A program made the position numbers and the translations under genes. A stretch of 13,710 nucleotides of DNA from Betaproteobacteria bacterium. GTDB lineage: Bacteria > Pseudomonadota > Gammaproteobacteria > Burkholderiales > Gallionellaceae. Shown here in pieces: positions 1 to 7,576 of this stretch; within the stretch, counting starts at the first letter, position 1, and every line of letters starts with the position of its first letter. The notes below the pieces were generated by a model that saw nothing but the letters and a program-made list of their open reading frames with translations, ran no database searches and was not told where the DNA came from. The DNA lies in contig JAGWMH010000022.1 in NCBI GenBank assembly GCA_028871775.1, positions 1 through 13,710 of the forward strand, read 5' to 3'.

Positions 1-2
1 TG

Positions 3-290
3 GTGCAGATCATCGAATTCATGTGCACCTCGGGTTTCCCGGCGCTGTTTACGCGGATTCTGACGCTGAAGCAGCTGGATCGCCTGAGCTATTACGGCTA
101 CCTGTTGCTCTATGATCTGGCCTACATGCTCGACGACGTGATCGTTCTGGCCATCGGCGTCATTACGCTCAGCCAGCGCCGGCTTCAGGAAAAAGAAGGG
201 CGCTGGCTCAAGCTGGTCAGCGGCCTCGTCATGGTGGGGCTGGGTGTGTACCTGTTGCTGGAGAAATATATTTCACACTGGGCAGCATGA
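3..290 (+). CDS. Partial membrane protein, CcdA/DsbD-like C-terminal end
   Basis: This is the 3' end of a gene that starts before the window: the frame is open to the first bases, and the GTG at 3 is simply an internal codon. The 95 visible residues contain a motif MCTSGFPALFTRIL, then two hydrophobic stretches at about residues 30-55 and 70-90. Between them lies a charged loop reading QRRLQEKEGRWLK. The first stretch holds the acidic motif MLDD. A Cys in a helix followed by Pro resembles thiol-relay membrane proteins of the CcdA/DsbD type, and I recall similar sequences annotated as cytochrome c biogenesis membrane proteins, but the half with the other cysteine is outside the window. The TGA stop overlaps the ATG of the ATPase gene in an ATGA, so the two are probably translationally coupled. 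Another transporter of the LysE type is possible. Confidence 0.6.
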   Translation: MQIIEFMCTSGFPALFTRILTLKQLDRLSYYGYLLLYDLAYMLDDVIVLAIGVITLSQRRLQEKEGRWLKLVSGLVMVGLGVYLLLEKYISHWAA

Positions 291-3016
291 ACCCGCACCG
301 CCATCCCATTGAAGAACTCTATGCGCACCTGCACAGCAGTGCACAGGGCCTGGCGCAGGCCGAGGCCGTGCAGCGGCGGACAAAGTACGGCGCCAACCAG
401 CTTGAAAAAATCTCTGAACAGTCGTTCTTCTCCAGGCTGCTCAAGGAGTTCACCCACTTCTTCGCACTGATCCTGTGGCTGGCGGCGGGCCTGGCCTTCA
501 TCGCCGAGTGGAAAGACCCGGGACAGGGCATGGCGATGCTGGGCTATGCCGTGCTCGGCGTGATCCTGGTCAACGGAGTGTTCTCGTTCTGGCAGGAATA
601 TCGCGCGGAAAAAGCGCTGGCCGCATTGCGCGATCTGCTGCCGCGCCACACCACGGCATTGCGCGACGGCCGCGCGGTGCAGTTGCCGGTGGCGGAACTG
701 GTGCCGGGCGATGTGGTGATGCTCGCGGCGGGCGACGACGTGCCCGCCGACTGCCGCCTGATCGAGGCATTCGGTGTGCGCGTCAACACCGCCAACCTCA
801 CCGGCGAATCTAAGCCGATGGCGCGCAACACGGCCGCCGAGACCGAGGAGCAGGCCACGTTGCGGCGCGACATCCTGCATGCCGGAACCTCGCTGATCTC
901 GGGCGAAGCGAAGGCCATGGTGTACGCCACCGGCATGCACACCGAGTTCGGCAACATCGCGCGCCTGACGCAGGCCGCGCGCGAGCCGCTGTCGCCGCTG
1001 CAGAAGGAGATCGCGCGCCTGTCGCGGCTAGTGGCGCTGTTCTCCACCCTGCTCGGCGTGGTGTTCTTCCTGATCGGCCAGTCGGTGGGATTATCGTTCT
1101 GGGAAAACCTGGTATTCGCCATCGGCATCATCGTCGCCAATGTGCCGGAAGGATTGCTGCCCACCGTCACCCTGTCGCTCGCCATGGCAACCCAGCGCAT
1201 GGCAAAGAAGAACGCCCTGGTGCGGCATCTGCCCGCCGTCGAGACGCTGGGCTCGGCCAGCGTGATTTGCAGCGACAAGACCGGCACGCTGACGCAAAAC
1301 CGCATGGGCATCCGGCAACTGTTTTATTCCGGTGCGCTGCGATCTCCCGGCGAACTGGCCGCAGCCGAGCCGCTGTTCGCCATCATGCGCCACTGTCATG
1401 ACCTGCACCGCGTCGAACAGGATGGCCAGGCGGTGTGGCTGGGCGACCCGATGGAAGTGGCGCTGCTGCAAGGCGCGCCGTCAGGTGGCGCGATATTTCC
1501 GCGCATTGATGAAATCCCCTTCGACACCGAGCGCAAGCGCATGTCGGTGATTTGCGATACCCCGGAGGGGCACATGCTGTATTGCAAAGGCGCGCCGGAA
1601 AGTGTGCTGCCGCTATGCAGCGAAATGCTGCTGCAGGGCAAGCGCCGGCCGCTGGATGAAGCCAGCCGAACCAGCCTGCTGAGCGCGCACGAGCAGATGA
1701 CGGAACAAGGGCTGCGGGTGATTGCCCTCGCCTATCGCACGCTACCGTCGCATACCGCCCCCCCTCTCCCCAACCCTCTGATGAAACAACTAGCCACCCG
1801 ACTAAGCCCGCAAGCGGGCGAGGGAGCAATCGAACCGCTGCGCGGGATTGACTCGAACGAGACCGAGCTGATCTTCGCCGGGCTGGTCGGGCTGGTCGAT
1901 CCGCCGCGCCCGGCAGTTCCCGAGGCAATCCGCACCTGCCATGCCGCCGGCATCCGCGTGATCATGATCACCGGCGATCATCCGCAAACCGCCAGCGCAC
2001 TGGCGCGCGAAATCGGCCTGGCGCAAAACCCGCTGGCGGTGACCGGCGACAAGCTGCGCCACATGTCGGATACCGATCTGCAATTGCTGCTCGACGAGCC
2101 CGGATTGCTGTTTGCGCGCACCAGCGCCGAGCAGAAGATGCGCATCGTGCAGGCCTTGCAGCGCAAGGGCGAGATCGTCGCGGTGACCGGCGACGGGGTG
2201 AACGACGCGCCGGCGCTGAAGTGCGCCGACATCGGCATCGCCATGGGCATCGCCGGCACCGACGTCGCCAAGGAATCGTCCGACATCATCCTGCTCGACG
2301 ACAACTTCGCCACCATCGTCGCGGCCATCGAGGAAGGGCGCGCCGTGTATGCCAACCTGCGCAAATTCCTCACTTACATCCTGACTTCCAACGTCCCCGA
2401 ACTGGTGCCGTATCTCGCCTTCGTGCTGGTCAAGATTCCGCTGCCGCTCACCATCATCCAGATACTCGCGGTAGATCTCGGCACCGACATGCTGCCCGCC
2501 CTCGCCCTCGGCGCGGAAAAACCCGATCCCGACACCATGCGCCGGCCGCCGCGGCCGCGCAGCGAACGGCTGCTCAACTGGGGATTGCTGCTGCGCGCCT
2601 ACCTGTTCCTCGGGCCGCTGGAAGCGATCGCGGGCATGGCGGCATTCTTCTTCGTGCTGCACGGCGGAGCCTGGCAGTTCGGGAAGGTGCTGGGCCAACA
2701 CGATAACCTGTATCTGCAAGCCACCACCGCATGCCTGTCGGCGATCATCGCCATGCAGGTAGCCAACGTGTTCCTGTGCCGCCATCCCGCCATGTCCATT
2801 TTCAGCCGCGGCCATCGCCGCAATCGCCTGATCGGGTACGGGATTGCTTTCGAGCTGTTGCTGCTGTTGCTGATCGACTACACGCCGTGGGGCAACATGC
2901 TGTTTGGCACCGCACCGCTCGCTGTCAACGTGTGGCTGTTCATCGTGCCATTCGGGGTCGGCATGTCGCTGCTGGAAGAATTGCGCAAAGCGGTGGTGCG
3001 CAGGCGCCACCAGTGA
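287..3016 (+). CDS. P-type cation-transporting ATPase, type II (Na,K-ATPase-like)
   Basis: A membrane pump of 909 residues that couples ATP hydrolysis to cation movement. The parts appear in the expected order: an N-terminal cation-ATPase domain (about 5-75), the actuator motif TGES at 172-175, the M4 motif PEGL at 287, the phosphorylation motif DKTGTLT with Asp330, the nucleotide-binding motif KGAPE at 434, TGDHPQT at 562 and TGDGVND at 634, then a C-terminal membrane domain. Helix residues match the Na,K-ATPase branch: NVPEGLLPTVT in M4, SNVPE in M5 (Glu705) and DLGTD in M6 (Asp730, Asp734). In Na,K-ATPase the corresponding residues bind cations. The ion is not proven, and no beta subunit gene is visible. 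Residues of about 490-515 look like an inserted repeat (see separate entry). The start overlaps the preceding stop (ATGA). The stop lies 9 bases from the convergent GGDEF gene, with no obvious terminator between. Confidence 0.93.
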   Translation: MNPHRHPIEELYAHLHSSAQGLAQAEAVQRRTKYGANQLEKISEQSFFSRLLKEFTHFFALILWLAAGLAFIAEWKDPGQGMAMLGYAVLGVILVNGVFSFWQEYRAEKALAALRDLLPRHTTALRDGRAVQLPVAELVPGDVVMLAAGDDVPADCRLIEAFGVRVNTANLTGESKPMARNTAAETEEQATLRRDILHAGTSLISGEAKAMVYATGMHTEFGNIARLTQAAREPLSPLQKEIARLSRLVALFSTLLGVVFFLIGQSVGLSFWENLVFAIGIIVANVPEGLLPTVTLSLAMATQRMAKKNALVRHLPAVETLGSASVICSDKTGTLTQNRMGIRQLFYSGALRSPGELAAAEPLFAIMRHCHDLHRVEQDGQAVWLGDPMEVALLQGAPSGGAIFPRIDEIPFDTERKRMSVICDTPEGHMLYCKGAPESVLPLCSEMLLQGKRRPLDEASRTSLLSAHEQMTEQGLRVIALAYRTLPSHTAPPLPNPLMKQLATRLSPQAGEGAIEPLRGIDSNETELIFAGLVGLVDPPRPAVPEAIRTCHAAGIRVIMITGDHPQTASALAREIGLAQNPLAVTGDKLRHMSDTDLQLLLDEPGLLFARTSAEQKMRIVQALQRKGEIVAVTGDGVNDAPALKCADIGIAMGIAGTDVAKESSDIILLDDNFATIVAAIEEGRAVYANLRKFLTYILTSNVPELVPYLAFVLVKIPLPLTIIQILAVDLGTDMLPALALGAEKPDPDTMRRPPRPRSERLLNWGLLLRAYLFLGPLEAIAGMAAFFFVLHGGAWQFGKVLGQHDNLYLQATTACLSAIIAMQVANVFLCRHPAMSIFSRGHRRNRLIGYGIAFELLLLLLIDYTPWGNMLFGTAPLAVNVWLFIVPFGVGMSLLEELRKAVVRRRHQ
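1757..1830. repeat. In-frame repeat-derived insert inside the ATPase gene
   Basis: A pyrimidine-rich block (ccccctctccccaaccctc, about 1759-1778) is followed about 30 bases later by a small hairpin, cccgc-aa-gcggg at 1807-1818, and a purine block gcgagggagc. This is the build of a common dispersed intergenic repeat in proteobacteria, in which CTCTCCCC is mirrored by GGGGAGAG-type sequence. Here it is read in frame as a Pro-rich peptide (PPLPNPL, then SPQAGEGA). It sits between the nucleotide-binding region and the conserved GLVGLVDPPRP segment, where related pumps usually run directly from YRTL to the following strand. No stop or frameshift results. The exact borders are uncertain. Confidence 0.6.
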
Positions 3017-3025
3017 CAGGGAATA

Positions 3026-4042
3026 TCAGCGTGCCCTCTCCGCCGCCATCTTCACCCGGTTGCTCCCATCCGTCTTGGCCTGCTGGAGCGCGCCCGCGGC
3101 GGCTGCCAGCACCGAATCCAGCGTATCGCCCTGTTGCACCCTGGAAACGCCGAACGAAATCATGACATGCTCCTCCTGCATTGTCTGGGTGGCGCCGCCA
3201 GCCTGCGCTGAGCTGTTTTTGCCAAAACGCAATACCGGCTTCGCAGCCGCCTCGCGCAGGCGCTCGGCCATTTTCAGGGCTCCATCGGGCGACTTTTCCG
3301 GCAGCAATATGGCAAACCTGTCGCCGCCCAGATGCGCCAGCAAATCATGTGGCCTCAGGTTTGCCGCCATTATTCGCGACACCCCCTTCAGTATGCTGTC
3401 GCCCACAAGATGTCCGTAGCTATCATTGAAATTCTTGAAGCGGTCGATATCCGCCAGCAGCAGAAACAGCGGTATCTCGCTGCGCTCGCAACGCTGCGCC
3501 ATGCGTTGGAATGCTTCGCTCATCCAGTTCTTGTTGTGCAATCCCGTCAGTGCATCGACATTGGTGGCCGCCTCGAATTCGAGGCTGGGCTCAGTTGTCG
3601 TCACCTGCAGCAGATTGTCGTTGCGGATGCGGCCGGCAAGAATGGCCAGCAGGTTGCGGGCAATGCCATTTGAACTATCCACCATCGACCAGACCAGTTC
3701 ATGCGGTATCACCAGCATGCGCGTATCCTGCGCCGCAATGACCAACGCGGCAGAATTCCCGCCATCGATCAGCGACAGCTCGCCGACACATTCGCCCGGC
3801 CCCAGTATGGCATGCACCGGCAGGCCCCGGCCGTTCAGATAGACGCGGAGTTCGCCATCCAGCACCAGATAGAGCGAGGTGTTCTTCTGGCCGACATCCA
3901 GCAGTGTCGCGCCGCTTTTCAGGGTGGTTACCTGGCAGCCTTTCAGGAGGCGCTCAACGCTCTCCAGGCCAATATCACGGAACAACTTGTTCCGCTCCAG
4001 CAGCATGCGATCAGGAATAGCCATCGTCGCAGTCTTCACCAT
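3026..4042 (-). CDS. Cyclic-nucleotide-binding domain plus GGDEF (GGDRF) regulator
   Basis: A cytoplasmic signalling protein of 338 residues with no membrane segment. Residues of about 14-140 form a CAP_ED (cyclic-nucleotide-binding) beta-roll, with the phosphate-binding-cassette region GECVGELSLIDGGNSAALV at 83-101. The usual Arg of the PRxA motif is replaced (Asn96-Ser97), so canonical cAMP binding is doubtful. Residues of about 163-325 form a GGDEF domain starting at DALTGLHNKNWM. Its signature reads GGDRF at 239-243 instead of GGDEF, which in known enzymes usually abolishes diguanylate cyclase activity. The inhibitory I-site RxxD (RPHD, 230-233) is intact at the standard five-residue spacing, so it may act as a c-di-GMP receptor. 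The second Met (residue 7) is an alternative start; no strong ribosome-binding site decides between them. It is the last gene of the minus-strand run. Confidence 0.88.
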   Translation of the reverse strand: MVKTATMAIPDRMLLERNKLFRDIGLESVERLLKGCQVTTLKSGATLLDVGQKNTSLYLVLDGELRVYLNGRGLPVHAILGPGECVGELSLIDGGNSAALVIAAQDTRMLVIPHELVWSMVDSSNGIARNLLAILAGRIRNDNLLQVTTTEPSLEFEAATNVDALTGLHNKNWMSEAFQRMAQRCERSEIPLFLLLADIDRFKNFNDSYGHLVGDSILKGVSRIMAANLRPHDLLAHLGGDRFAILLPEKSPDGALKMAERLREAAAKPVLRFGKNSSAQAGGATQTMQEEHVMISFGVSRVQQGDTLDSVLAAAAGALQQAKTDGSNRVKMAAERAR

Positions 4043-4093
4043 TTATGTAATTAGCTAAGTATACACAAAGGCCTGACCCGCCGGGAATCTGCC

Positions 4094-4795
4094 TCACCGG
4101 CACGTTGCATACTCCACGCCCTCGGCATGGATGATCGGGTAGCCGCTGGAATTGCGGGTAACCGTGACCTGGGTCGGCTGCATGTCGGGTTGTTCGGGAG
4201 GGCTGGAGACATAAAGCAGCCCGTTGCGCACGGCCCACCGGCCCCCGCCGCCGCTGTCATGCTGTCCGGCCACCGTGCCGTAGCGCCCGCTGCTGTAGGT
4301 TTCACCGCGCCCGGAATTGCTGTAGGTGCCATTGCTGAAAAACTGGTAGCGGGTGGTGGTGGACGCGCCGGTTGTCTGGTTGTATTTGAATGTGCACCAT
4401 GCGGAGGAAAGCAGCAGTTGCGCCAGCGGGTCAGATGCGTTCGCCGCTTTATCGGCCGGCCCGCCCGCCGCCTTGTGGCGGCCAGCGCCTGCCGGTTCCC
4501 CATTGATGCGCTGCAGGCTGAGCGGAATGATCCCGAGCTGCAGGGTGAGCACCTGGCCGTTGATCCGGTAGGGCAATATATTGGCTGCTCCGCCTGAACT
4601 CAGGACCAGTGTGTTGCCCTGCACCCGCCAGGTGAAGGCGTCGCGCTCCAGCGTGCCCGTGCCATCCTTGTTCAAAACCAGATAGGGCTGCCCATTCAAA
4701 GCCCATTGTCCCACCAGCTTCTGGTCCGCCCAGGCGGTTGAGGCAGCCAATGCCAGTGCCCATATCCAGCCTTTCGCCAATGTCTGCCATTTCAT
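4094..4795 (-). CDS. Secreted protein of unknown function, lipocalin-like N-terminal half
   Basis: I do not recognise a named family. The 233-residue protein begins with a clear Sec signal peptide (Lys2, Lys8, hydrophobic core 9-20, predicted cleavage after AWA at residue 23), so it should be periplasmic or outer-envelope. Residues of about 27-95 are short alternating strands (VGQWALNGQPYLVLNKDGTGTL, FTWRVQGNTLVLSS) like a lipocalin or META-type beta-barrel repeat. A low-complexity linker of Ala, Gly and Lys follows (about 102-118), then a second strand-rich part with TTRYQFFSNGTYSNSG and a Gly-rich turn, also of the wild-type-sheet kind. Two Cys (one near the middle, one next to the C-terminal Arg) could form a disulphide. 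The start is supported by an AGGAGG. It lies 33 bases after radA and 51 before the cyclic-nucleotide/GGDEF gene. Confidence 0.8.
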   Translation of the reverse strand: MKWQTLAKGWIWALALAASTAWADQKLVGQWALNGQPYLVLNKDGTGTLERDAFTWRVQGNTLVLSSGGAANILPYRINGQVLTLQLGIIPLSLQRINGEPAGAGRHKAAGGPADKAANASDPLAQLLLSSAWCTFKYNQTTGASTTTRYQFFSNGTYSNSGRGETYSSGRYGTVAGQHDSGGGGRWAVRNGLLYVSSPPEQPDMQPTQVTVTRNSSGYPIIHAEGVEYATCR

Positions 4796-4802
4796 GGATG
4801 CC

Positions 4803-4808
4803 CCTCCT
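4803..4808 (-). promoter_or_regulatory. Ribosome-binding site of the secreted protein gene
   Basis: The minus strand reads AGGAGG seven bases before the ATG at 4795. It is the strongest Shine-Dalgarno sequence in the minus-strand run and fixes this start. Confidence 0.7.
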
Positions 4809-4828
4809 GTAAAACATGCTCGAGCCGG

Positions 4829-6187
4829 TTAACGCATCTTCGCTACCGCGTCTTCCACCCGCTCCACCGCGATGATCTCGATGCCGGCGATCTTCTGTTT
4901 TGGCGCATTCGCCTTGGGGATGATCGCCTGGGTAAAACCCAGCTTGGCGGCTTCGCGCAGGCGCTCCTGGCCGCGCTGCACCGGGCGCACTTCTCCGGCC
5001 AGGCCGACTTCACCGAATACCACCAGTTTTTCCGGCAGCGGCTTGTTCTTGAGCGAGGACACGATGGCGAGCAGCACGGCGAGGTCGGCGCCCGGCTCGG
5101 TGATCTTCACCCCGCCCACGGCGTTGATGAACACGTCCTGGTCGAAGCAGGCGATGCCCGCATGGCGGTGCAGCACGGCCAGCAGCATGGCCAGCCGGTT
5201 CTGTTCCAGGCCCAGGGAAAGACGGCGCGGACTGGGCGAATGCGCCTCGTCGAGCAGCGCCTGGATCTCCACCAGCAAGGGGCGCGTGCCTTCCTGCGTC
5301 ACCATCACGCACGAGCCGGCCACCTGCGCGCCGTGCTGCGACAGGAACAGCGCGGAAGGATTGCTCACTTCGCGCAGGCCTTTCTCGGTCATGGCGAATA
5401 CGCCGAGCTCGTTCACCGCGCCGAAGCGGTTCTTGAATGCGCGCACCAGGCGGAAACTGGAATGGGTGTCGCCCTCGAAATACAGCACCGTGTCCACCAT
5501 GTGTTCCAGCACGCGCGGCCCGGCCAGTGCGCCCTCCTTGGTGACGTGGCCGACAAAAATCATGGTGACCGCGCTGCTCTTGGCGACGCGGGTAAGCTGC
5601 GCCGCGCATTCGCGCACCTGCGACACCGAGCCGGGCGCGGAAGTCAGTTGCTCGGAATACACGGTCTGGATAGAGTCGATCACCACCACTTCCGGCTTTT
5701 CCTGCGCGATGGCTGCCTGGATTTTTTCCAGCTGGATTTCCGCCAGCAGATGCATCCCGTGCGCGTCCAGCATCAGGCGCCTGGCGCGCAGCGCAATCTG
5801 CTGCGTCGATTCCTCGCCGCTGACATACAGCACATTCTTGTGCGTGGAGAGATGCGCCAGCGTCTGCAACAACAGGGTGGATTTGCCGATGCCGGGGTCG
5901 CCGCCGATCAGCACCACCGCGCCCTGCACCAGCCCGCCGCCCAGCACGCGGTCGAACTCGATGATGCCGGTGGGCGTGCGCGGCACTTCCGCCGCCTCCA
6001 CCTCGGCCAGCCTCTGCACTTTCCCGCCTGCCGCCAGCGCGCCGAAGCGATTCTTCCCGCTCGCCGCAACCTCTGCCACGCTCTCCACCAGCGTGTTCCA
6101 CGCCATGCAGTGCGGGCACTGACCCTGCCACTTGGGCACCTGCCCGCCGCATTCGGTGCAGCTATAAATCGTTTTCGCTTTTGCCAT
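4829..6187 (-). CDS. radA: DNA repair protein RadA (Sms)
   Basis: RadA is a RecA-like, hexameric DNA-dependent ATPase that promotes branch migration of recombination intermediates in the cytoplasm. The 452-residue protein has the full domain order: a four-cysteine zinc finger (Cys10, 13, 24, 27), a RecA-type ATPase with Walker A GDPGIGKST at 96-104 and the family-specific KNRFG motif at 252-256, and a C-terminal Lon-like domain that includes VFGEVGLAGEVRPV. The length matches known RadA proteins. I chose the start MAKAKTIYSC because the zinc finger normally begins about nine residues in. An in-frame ATG eight codons upstream (6211) would make the gene overlap the nnrS-like stop. It is 4 bases downstream of the NnrS gene, so probably in the same transcript. 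Confidence 0.96.
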   Translation of the reverse strand: MAKAKTIYSCTECGGQVPKWQGQCPHCMAWNTLVESVAEVAASGKNRFGALAAGGKVQRLAEVEAAEVPRTPTGIIEFDRVLGGGLVQGAVVLIGGDPGIGKSTLLLQTLAHLSTHKNVLYVSGEESTQQIALRARRLMLDAHGMHLLAEIQLEKIQAAIAQEKPEVVVIDSIQTVYSEQLTSAPGSVSQVRECAAQLTRVAKSSAVTMIFVGHVTKEGALAGPRVLEHMVDTVLYFEGDTHSSFRLVRAFKNRFGAVNELGVFAMTEKGLREVSNPSALFLSQHGAQVAGSCVMVTQEGTRPLLVEIQALLDEAHSPSPRRLSLGLEQNRLAMLLAVLHRHAGIACFDQDVFINAVGGVKITEPGADLAVLLAIVSSLKNKPLPEKLVVFGEVGLAGEVRPVQRGQERLREAAKLGFTQAIIPKANAPKQKIAGIEIIAVERVEDAVAKMR

Positions 6188-6191
6188 ATCT

Positions 6192-7352
6192 TTAATGCTC
6201 CTTGCCATCAACCCGTGGCTGCATTAGCAAGGGAATATAGCGCCAGGCGAGCATCGCAAAACAGGCAAACCAGCATGCCGCCGCGAGGTAAATCCAGAGT
6301 GTGTAGCCTGCCGCATAAACCTGCGGCGCAATGATGCGGAACACAAATGCCAGAATCATCACACGCAGAGCCAGTTTGTCGAGCGTGTCGAAAACCACCT
6401 TTCTGCCGGTGTGTCCCTTCGATATTCTGATCAGCATGGCGGGAATGATCAGGCCCATCACGCCAAAGGTGAAGACATGGACGGACACGGAACCCACCCA
6501 TTCGGAGTGAGCGATGTGCCTGAAAAATTCGATCAGCAGTTGCGCGACAATGGCGAGGTAGCCCAGATACATGATCCCGATATCGAGCCGCCGCATAGCC
6601 AGTTGCGGCTTCCAGAAAATGAAGCGGCCTGCCAGCAGCAGCGCAAGCAGCAGGGCGATCCAGCCTGATACCTGCGGCGGCATCAGGCTTTCGAACACCA
6701 GAAGCAGCCCGAACATCTTGATCGCCTTGTTCAGCAGCGGGTTGCTCAGAATCGAAACCTGAAACACGCCCTTCATGAACTGGGTCAGGGTTCGCTCAAG
6801 CATCACCAGAAAGGCCATCCGGAAAAGCCCCAGCGCCATGCTCCACCCGACCTGAAAGTAATCGTGGCTCAGCATCAGGTTTTTCGCTATCAGAAAAGCC
6901 GGGAGTACCAGGAGAAAAAAGTAGTTGTCGCGGTAGGAGTCGCCCTTGCGATTCCGGATCAGCGTCCACAACAGCATTGCAACGATGGTACCCAGGAACA
7001 CGTTGTTGGAAATCCGGAACAGCAGCGGCGGCCATGCGCCCTCAAACCACATGCCGAACCGCTCGAAGAGCCAGGCGGCAGCGAGAAACATCAGCGAGTA
7101 ACCATGGTAGCCGCGAATCCCGACCCAGTTCTTGGTTGCGGTCAGCAGGAAGCCGCCGAGGACGGCCCAGCCGAAGCCGAAGAACATCTCATGGGCGTGC
7201 CACTGGACCATGGAAAACGAGGTCGCCGGCCCCGGAATGGCGCGCGAAAAGATCAAGGCCCACAAAAGCGGCAGGCTCAATCCCGATAAACACGCCAATC
7301 CAAAAAACGGACGGAAACCCACCAGCCAGAGCGGATGCGCTGACAGTTTCAT
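6192..7352 (-). CDS. nnrS: NnrS family membrane protein
   Basis: NnrS proteins are polytopic, metal- or heme-containing inner-membrane proteins linked to nitric oxide metabolism or tolerance; their exact reaction is not settled. The 386-residue protein starts MKLSAHPLWLVGFRPFF and is hydrophobic throughout, consistent with about twelve helices. The conserved stretch QWHAHEMFFGFGWAVLGGFL (His52, His54, Glu55) is typical of the family and a probable ligand site. A further family-like segment is VFTFGVMGLIIPAMLIRISKGHTGR. The reading frame is open further upstream (to 7586), but that part is non-family, Arg/Ala-rich sequence, so I start at 7352. There the ATG overlaps the stop of the 75-residue gene in an ATGA. 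No good ribosome-binding site is seen, in line with translational coupling. No denitrification gene or NO regulator site is visible here. Confidence 0.9.
   Translation of the reverse strand: MKLSAHPLWLVGFRPFFGLACLSGLSLPLLWALIFSRAIPGPATSFSMVQWHAHEMFFGFGWAVLGGFLLTATKNWVGIRGYHGYSLMFLAAAWLFERFGMWFEGAWPPLLFRISNNVFLGTIVAMLLWTLIRNRKGDSYRDNYFFLLVLPAFLIAKNLMLSHDYFQVGWSMALGLFRMAFLVMLERTLTQFMKGVFQVSILSNPLLNKAIKMFGLLLVFESLMPPQVSGWIALLLALLLAGRFIFWKPQLAMRRLDIGIMYLGYLAIVAQLLIEFFRHIAHSEWVGSVSVHVFTFGVMGLIIPAMLIRISKGHTGRKVVFDTLDKLALRVMILAFVFRIIAPQVYAAGYTLWIYLAAACWFACFAMLAWRYIPLLMQPRVDGKEH
6198..6203 (-). promoter_or_regulatory. Likely ribosome-binding site of radA
   Basis: The minus strand reads AAGGAG ten bases before the chosen radA start at 6187. 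It lies inside the last codons of the NnrS gene. The spacing is rather long, but it favours the internal start over the upstream ATG at 6211. Confidence 0.45.
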
Positions 7353-7576
7353 CTTGGCCGGGTGCTCTCTGCCGGGGGCGCAATGGGCGCTTCCGCCGTT
7401 CTTTGTAATTGCTGCTGCGCTGGCTGCGTCTTGCGGCTTGCGCGCGCCAACCTCAGGAAGGATGCCAGTTGTTCCACCCAGCGCAGCTTCTGTTCCGGCG
7501 TCAGTGCACGGAACGCGCGCAACCGCTCGTCGCTGACGTAATAAGTGCGGTCTCCGGGCGGAAAAGGTTCGTTCAT
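7349..7576 (-). CDS. Small 75-residue protein paired with the nucleotidyltransferase
   Basis: I do not recognise a named family, but coupling makes this a real gene: its ATG overlaps the stop of the upstream nucleotidyltransferase (ATGA) and its own stop overlaps the nnrS ATG (ATGA). The first ten residues are polar with several Pro. Residues of about 12-50 (YYVSDERLRAFRALTPEQ, then LRWVEQLASFLRLARASRK) should form two amphipathic, basic helices. The tail is Gln/Pro-rich and looks disordered. I have the impression that short proteins with a YVSDERLRxFRxLTPEQ(R/K)LRW core often accompany stand-alone nucleotidyltransferases, but I cannot verify this here. It could be an antidote or regulator of the transferase, or a substrate adaptor. 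No signal peptide or membrane segment is seen. Confidence 0.7.
   Translation of the reverse strand: MNEPFPPGDRTYYVSDERLRAFRALTPEQKLRWVEQLASFLRLARASRKTQPAQQQLQRTAEAPIAPPAESTRPR

Noticed and set aside
1802..3010. Long open frame (402 codons) on the minus strand opposite the ATPase.
   Set aside because: The plus strand carries an intact ATPase with all motifs. The minus frame gives a His/Gln/Glu-rich sequence with no family pattern, as expected from GC-rich codon bias.
3017..3025. Search for a terminator between the convergent ATPase and GGDRF genes.
   Set aside because: Only nine bases separate the stops and no hairpin with a T-run is visible there.
4872..6122. Long plus-strand frame (416 codons) opposite radA.
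   Set aside because: It is a Ser/Arg-rich shadow of radA, whose own motifs are complete.
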